Positions 13,839 through 17,254 of a stretch of DNA of 17,254 bases are shown in pieces (within the stretch, counting starts at the first letter, position 1; each line of letters opens with the position of its first letter). The notes beneath the pieces were generated by a model that was not told the origin of the DNA, did no database searches, and saw only the letters and a list, made by a program, of their open reading frames with translations. Location: assembly GCA_945897655.1 (NCBI GenBank), contig CAMDHB010000029.1:1-17254 (forward strand), written 5' to 3'. The stretch is from Pseudorhodobacter antarcticus (lineage in GTDB: Bacteria; Pseudomonadota; Alphaproteobacteria; Rhodobacterales; Rhodobacteraceae). A program made the translations under genes and the position numbers.

Positions 13839-15152
13839 ATGGCCGGTATCCCGCACGACCACTATGAACCCAAGCCCGGGTTTCAGACGTGGCTTCATAA
13901 CCGTCTTCCGATTGTCAGCCTACTTCATGGCACGTTGACGATCCCGACGCCCAAGAACCTGAACTGGATGTGGATCTGGGGTATCGTTCTGACCTTCTGT
14001 CTTGCGATGCAAATTGTCACCGGCATCGTTCTGGCGATGCACTACACCCCGAACGTCGACCTGGCCTTCGCCTCGGTTGAACATATCATGCGCGATGTGA
14101 ACGGCGGCGTGATGCTGCGCTATTTGCATGCGAACGGCGCGTCGCTGATGTTCTTTGCGGTCTACCTGCACATCTTCCGCGGACTTTACTACGGCAGCTA
14201 CAAAGCCCCGCGCGAAGTGACTTGGGTCATCGGAATGATCATCTACTTCCTGATGGTCGCCACGGCCTTCCTTGGCTACGTTCTGCCCTGGGGCCAGATG
14301 TCGTTCTGGGGTGCCACCGTTATCACCGGCCTGTTTGGGGCAATTCCCGGTGTCGGCCCTGCGCTGCAAGAATGGCTGCTCGGCGGCTTCGCTGTCGACA
14401 ACGCCACGCTGAACCGCTTCTTCAGCCTGCACTATCTGCTGCCTCTCGTGATCGCAGCGCTGGTCGTGACGCACATCTGGGCCTTCCACACCACCGGCAA
14501 CAACAATCCCACGGGTGTTGAAGTGCGCCGTGGGTCCAAGGAAGAGGCCGAGCGTGACACCCTGCCCTTCTGGCCCTATTTCGTGATCAAGGACCTGTTC
14601 GCGCTTAGCATCATCTTGATGCTGTTCTTCGCGGTTGTGGGTTTCATGCCCAACTTCCTGGGCCATCCGGATAACTACATCCAGGCGAACCCGCTGGCCA
14701 CACCGGCGCATATCGTTCCGGAATGGTATCTGCTGCCGTTCTATGCGATCCTGCGCGCCTTTGATAACACCGTCTGGGCTGTGCAACTGGTGCAGTTCCT
14801 GACCTTCGGCATCGTGGACAGCAAGCTGTTTGGCGTTCTTGCCATGGCTGGCGCGATTGTGGCGATGGGCCTTGCGCCTTGGCTGGATACGTCTTCCGTG
14901 CGGTCGGGCCGCTATCGCCCCATGTTCAAGTGGTGGTTCGCCATTCTGGTCGTCGACTTCATCGTTCTGATGTGGGTCGGCTCTCAGGTCCCGGGTACAT
15001 TCACGGGTTGGGTTGGTCTGATCGCGTCGACGTACTGGTTCGCCTATTTCTTTGTGGTTCTGCCCTTGCTGGGTGTGCTTGAAAAGCCGCTGCTGCAACC
15101 GGCGACCATCGAAGAAGACTTCAAATCGCACTATGCCAATCCGGCCGAGTGA
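13839..15152 (+). CDS. petB: Cytochrome b of the bc1 complex
   Basis: A 437-residue integral inner-membrane protein with about eight transmembrane helices that carries the Qo and Qi quinone sites and both b hemes. The heme ligands are H97/H198 (bL) and H111/H212 (bH), and the Qo-site PEWY motif is at 294-297 with E295; all match the Rhodobacter numbering exactly. The ATG at 13839 follows petA by 11 bases, and AAGGA for it lies across the petA stop. The protein is full length and intact. petC follows after 19 bases, so the three genes form one operon. Confidence 0.98.
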   Translation: MAGIPHDHYEPKPGFQTWLHNRLPIVSLLHGTLTIPTPKNLNWMWIWGIVLTFCLAMQIVTGIVLAMHYTPNVDLAFASVEHIMRDVNGGVMLRYLHANGASLMFFAVYLHIFRGLYYGSYKAPREVTWVIGMIIYFLMVATAFLGYVLPWGQMSFWGATVITGLFGAIPGVGPALQEWLLGGFAVDNATLNRFFSLHYLLPLVIAALVVTHIWAFHTTGNNNPTGVEVRRGSKEEAERDTLPFWPYFVIKDLFALSIILMLFFAVVGFMPNFLGHPDNYIQANPLATPAHIVPEWYLLPFYAILRAFDNTVWAVQLVQFLTFGIVDSKLFGVLAMAGAIVAMGLAPWLDTSSVRSGRYRPMFKWWFAILVVDFIVLMWVGSQVPGTFTGWVGLIASTYWFAYFFVVLPLLGVLEKPLLQPATIEEDFKSHYANPAE

Positions 15153-15171
15153 GAGAAAGGAACTGACTGAG

Positions 15172-16020
15172 ATGATACGCAAAATCGCAATCAGCGCTGT
15201 TTCTGCTCTGACCCTGTTCACCGGCTCGGCTTGGGCCGCGGGTGAGGCAAAAACCGTCGATATCCCGTTCAGCTTTGAAGGGCCGTTCGGGGCATTTGAT
15301 GAGCACCAGCTGCAGCGCGGCCTTCAGGTCTTTACCGAAGTCTGCTCGGCCTGCCACGGGCTCAAGTTCCTGCGCATTGGGGCCTTGGCCGAAATGGGCG
15401 GGCCGATGCTGCCCGAGGAACAGGTCAAGGCCTATGCCAAGAACCTGACCGTTATCGACAAGGAAACCGGTGAAGAGCGCACCGCAACTCCTGCCGATCG
15501 CTTTCCTGAAAACAATGGCGCAGCTGCGCCTGACCTTTCGGTCATGGCCAAGGCGCGCGCTGGGTTCCACGGGCCTTATGGCCTTGGCATCAACCAGTTC
15601 TTTCGGGGCATCGGCGGGCCGGAGCATATCTATTCCGTCCTGACAGGCTACGAAGAGAACCCGGAATGTGCACCCGACGGCATTGACGGCTTTTACTACA
15701 ATACCGGCTTTGCCAATGGCGCAGTTCCGGACACCTGCAAGGACGAAGCCGGTCATCCGATGATCGAGGGCAGCTGGATTGCAATGCCGCAGCCCATGTC
15801 GGCTGACCAAGTCACCTATGCCGACGGCACCGAGGCGTCGCTGGAGAATATGTCCGAAGACGTGTCAGCCTTCCTGATGTGGGCGTCCGAGCCGAAGATG
15901 ATGGTGCGCAAGGAATCCGGTTTCAAGGCCGTGCTTCTTTTGGGTCTGCTGTCGGTTCTGCTGTACCTGACCAACAAGCGTCTTTGGTCGGGTGTCAAAG
16001 GCAAGAAAAAAGTCGCCTGA
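15172..16020 (+). CDS. petC: Cytochrome c1 of the bc1 complex
   Basis: A 282-residue precursor. Residues 1-22 are a Sec signal peptide (cleavage A-W-A before AGEAKT), and a C-terminal helix (about 251-267) anchors the protein with its heme domain in the periplasm. Heme c is bound at C58-S-A-C61-H62. The sixth ligand is M205 (IAMPQPM), equal to M183 of mature R. capsulatus c1. C166 and C189 match the C144-C167 disulfide that protects heme potential in that species. The ATG at 15172 has AAAGGA about 10 bases upstream. It passes electrons from the Rieske protein to cytochrome c. Last gene of the operon. Confidence 0.97.
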   Translation: MIRKIAISAVSALTLFTGSAWAAGEAKTVDIPFSFEGPFGAFDEHQLQRGLQVFTEVCSACHGLKFLRIGALAEMGGPMLPEEQVKAYAKNLTVIDKETGEERTATPADRFPENNGAAAPDLSVMAKARAGFHGPYGLGINQFFRGIGGPEHIYSVLTGYEENPECAPDGIDGFYYNTGFANGAVPDTCKDEAGHPMIEGSWIAMPQPMSADQVTYADGTEASLENMSEDVSAFLMWASEPKMMVRKESGFKAVLLLGLLSVLLYLTNKRLWSGVKGKKKVA

Positions 16021-16038
16021 TCTCTTCTGAACAGCCTG

Positions 16039-16066
16039 AAAACCCCGCCGCTTTGGCGGGGTTTTT
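16039..16066. terminator. Bidirectional terminator between petC and thiQ
   Basis: AAAACCCCGCC (16039-16049), loop GCTTT, GGCGGGGTTTTT (16055-16066). The + strand has a T-run after the stem, and the A-run before the stem gives a T-run on the minus strand. It starts 18 bases after petC and 5 bases beyond the thiQ stop, so it can serve both convergent units. Confidence 0.93.
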
Positions 16067-16071
16067 CTTTG

Positions 16072-16767
16072 TCACCTGCCCAGATAGTCCTGCAAGGCGG
16101 TCGGGGGATTGGCGAAAAGTTCGGCAGTCGGTACAGGTGCCGATGCGACGCCACCTGACACCATAACCGTCTTGGCAGCAAATCGTTCGGCATCCTTTGG
16201 GTCATGGGTAACCAGCAGAACCAATACCTGCGTCTCGGCAACCAGATCCCGCACAAGGTGCAACAGATCAGACTTAAGCGCCGGGCCCAAGGCAGCAAAG
16301 GGTTCATCCAGCAGAAGGATGGGCCTGCCTTGCAACAGAACCCGCCCCAATGCGGCACGTCCCTGCTGACCGCCCGATAGGTCAGCCGGACGGCGGGATC
16401 CCAGTTCAGCAAGGCCGAGCCTCTCCAACACAGCCGCAACCCGCAGAGCCTGAGCGCGGTCCAAACGCAGCCGTGGCGATAGGGCAAGGCCTAGGTTCTG
16501 CGCAAGTGTCAGATGTGGGAACAGGTTTTGATCCTGAAACAACATGCTGATTGGCCGTTTGGCAGCGGGAACCTTGGACAGATCGGTGCCCTGCCAGCGG
16601 ATGGTCCCACCGCTGGGGTTCAGAAATCCTGCAATGGTCAAAAGCAGGGTCGACTTACCCGCGCCAGAGGGGCCGATCAGCGCAATGACCTCACCTGCCG
16701 CGGCTGACCAGTCTGCCGTCAGGCGAAAGCCCGGGTATGTCAGTTCCAGATGGTCAAGGTGCAGCAC
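16072..16767 (-). CDS. thiQ: Thiamine ABC transporter ATP-binding protein
   Basis: A 231-residue ATPase on the cytoplasmic side of the thiamine/thiamine pyrophosphate importer ThiBPQ. Walker A is GPSGAGKST (32-40), the Q-loop is Q78 in LFQDQNLFPHLT, the signature LSGGQQ starts at 130, Walker B is LLLDE (151-155) and the switch His is H188. The D-loop reads AALG where SALD is usual, so its Asp is replaced by Gly at 161. The GTG at 16767 was preferred: a G-run lies 4 bases upstream and the protein begins MLHLDHLELT as in relatives; an ATG at 16782 would add five residues. It overlaps the end of thiP by 14 bases, a sign of translational coupling. Thiamine specificity is inferred from ThiQ-like motifs and the partner. 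Confidence 0.88.
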   Translation of the reverse strand: MLHLDHLELTYPGFRLTADWSAAAGEVIALIGPSGAGKSTLLLTIAGFLNPSGGTIRWQGTDLSKVPAAKRPISMLFQDQNLFPHLTLAQNLGLALSPRLRLDRAQALRVAAVLERLGLAELGSRRPADLSGGQQGRAALGRVLLQGRPILLLDEPFAALGPALKSDLLHLVRDLVAETQVLVLLVTHDPKDAERFAAKTVMVSGGVASAPVPTAELFANPPTALQDYLGR

Positions 16768-17254
16768 GTCGCCCCCCAGCATCGCAGGCCCAGAACAGAG
16801 CAAAGCTGGCCACAATCAGCACCAAAGACGCCGCCGCAGCCTGTTCCATCCGGTAGGCGCCTGCCAGACGCTGCACCATCAAAGGCAGCGTGGCCGTATC
16901 CTCAGACGCAAACAGCGCGATCACCCCCAGATCCCCCATCGACAGGGCGGCAGCAATGCCCGCCCCCATCCCCAGCGGGCGCGCAAGGCGTGGCAGTGTG
17001 ACAAACCGCAACCGCGCCATCCCTTGCAATCCCAGCGTATTGCACAGCCGGTCATAGCCTGACTGCAGGGCCCGCGCCTCGGGCAGCAGAAGGCGAAACA
17101 GGAAGGGCAGGGCGATCATGGCGTTGACCGTTATCGTGATCGGCAGGGCCAGGGCTTCGGTGTTCATGACGGGATGCACCACCAAAAACAGGGCCGTTCC
17201 CAGCACCAGGCCCGATGCCGCAAGTGGCAGCATGGCTGCAAGCTGGATCCACCG
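16754..17254 (-). CDS. thiP: Thiamine ABC transporter permease, C-terminal part (cut by window edge)
   Basis: The frame is open to base 17254, so the N-terminal two thirds lie outside; 166 residues are visible. Several hydrophobic helices are seen (for example around GLVLGTALFLVV, AMIALPFLFRLLL, IAAALSMGDLGVIALF and LVLIVASFALFW). The EAA-type loop that docks on ThiQ is visible as YDRLCNTLGLQGMARLRFV followed by TLP. ThiP has two fused permease halves, and this is the second. It moves thiamine across the inner membrane. The stop TGA at 16754 lies inside thiQ. thiB is expected further right, outside the window. Confidence 0.87.
   Translation of the reverse strand, partial: RWIQLAAMLPLAASGLVLGTALFLVVHPVMNTEALALPITITVNAMIALPFLFRLLLPEARALQSGYDRLCNTLGLQGMARLRFVTLPRLARPLGMGAGIAAALSMGDLGVIALFASEDTATLPLMVQRLAGAYRMEQAAAASLVLIVASFALFWACDAGGRRAAP

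Noticed and set aside
13920..15221. 433-codon open frame antisense to petB
   Set aside because: It mirrors petB in a high-GC genome and encodes a charged, His-rich product without family motifs; petB is certain.
16738..16782. THI-box (TPP riboswitch) for the thiamine transporter genes
   Set aside because: Such an element would precede thiB or thiP, outside the window; nothing like it is seen at the thiP/thiQ junction, where the genes overlap.
1..17254. CRISPR arrays, insertion sequences, prophage or toxin-antitoxin genes
   Set aside because: No regularly spaced repeats, transposase or integrase motifs, or small paired toxin/antitoxin genes were found on reading both strands.

Overview
The window looks like chromosomal DNA of an alphaproteobacterium of the Rhodobacteraceae/Rhodobacterales. 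The basis is the petABC (fbcFBC) cytochrome bc1 operon, whose key residues fall at or within two positions of the published Rhodobacter numbering, the cysteine-poor form of ribosomal protein bL36, a DinB with an N-terminal CxxC pair, a GltB C-terminus, thiPQ, and high GC. No photosynthesis, phage, transposon or CRISPR sequence was seen. Most of it is ordinary housekeeping and accessory metabolism. The least explained material lies between the genes.

Layout, left to right. (1) 1-3068: C-terminal two thirds of glutamate synthase large subunit gltB (+), closed by a strong terminator. (2) 3174-4118: aldo/keto reductase (+), then about 290 bp without a gene that holds three strong hairpins. (3) 4411-5568, minus strand: cutC and a small conserved hypothetical gene, the latter divergent from a DeoR/YafY-like HTH regulator (5641-6249, +). 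(4) 6224-8099, minus strand: a two-gene unit of a TarM/TagE-like GT4 glycosyltransferase and a Nudix hydrolase. (5) 8100-8363: a regulatory gap with an 18-bp perfect palindrome on a predicted leaderless promoter for dinB (8364-9614, +). (6) 9618-10478: N-formylglutamate amidohydrolase (-). (7) 10531-10998: promoter, leader hairpins, tRNA-Val(GAC), rpmJ and its terminator. (8) 11022-12300: PaiB-like FMN-binding protein and a glutathione S-transferase (+). (9) 12309-12959: outer-membrane beta-barrel protein (-), divergent from petABC (13258-16020, +). The shared upstream region carries two near-identical 17-bp direct repeats. (10) 16072-17254: thiQ and the 3' part of thiP (-), facing petC across a shared bidirectional terminator.

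How the parts work together. petABC encodes the three catalytic subunits of ubiquinol:cytochrome c oxidoreductase, and all heme and [2Fe-2S] ligands are intact. thiPQ is the permease/ATPase part of a thiamine ABC importer whose binding-protein gene should lie outside the window. GltB is one subunit of the GOGAT ammonia-assimilation enzyme. The glycosyltransferase and Nudix genes are likely co-transcribed. The other genes look like single-gene units. From about 4.1 to 7 kb the + strand is C-rich whichever strand is coding, which suggests replication-strand skew.

No clearly new multi-gene system is present. The strongest leads are the dinB promoter/palindrome, the repeats between the beta-barrel gene and petABC, the structured leaders of tRNA-Val and rpmJ, and the conserved hypothetical gene beside the HTH regulator.
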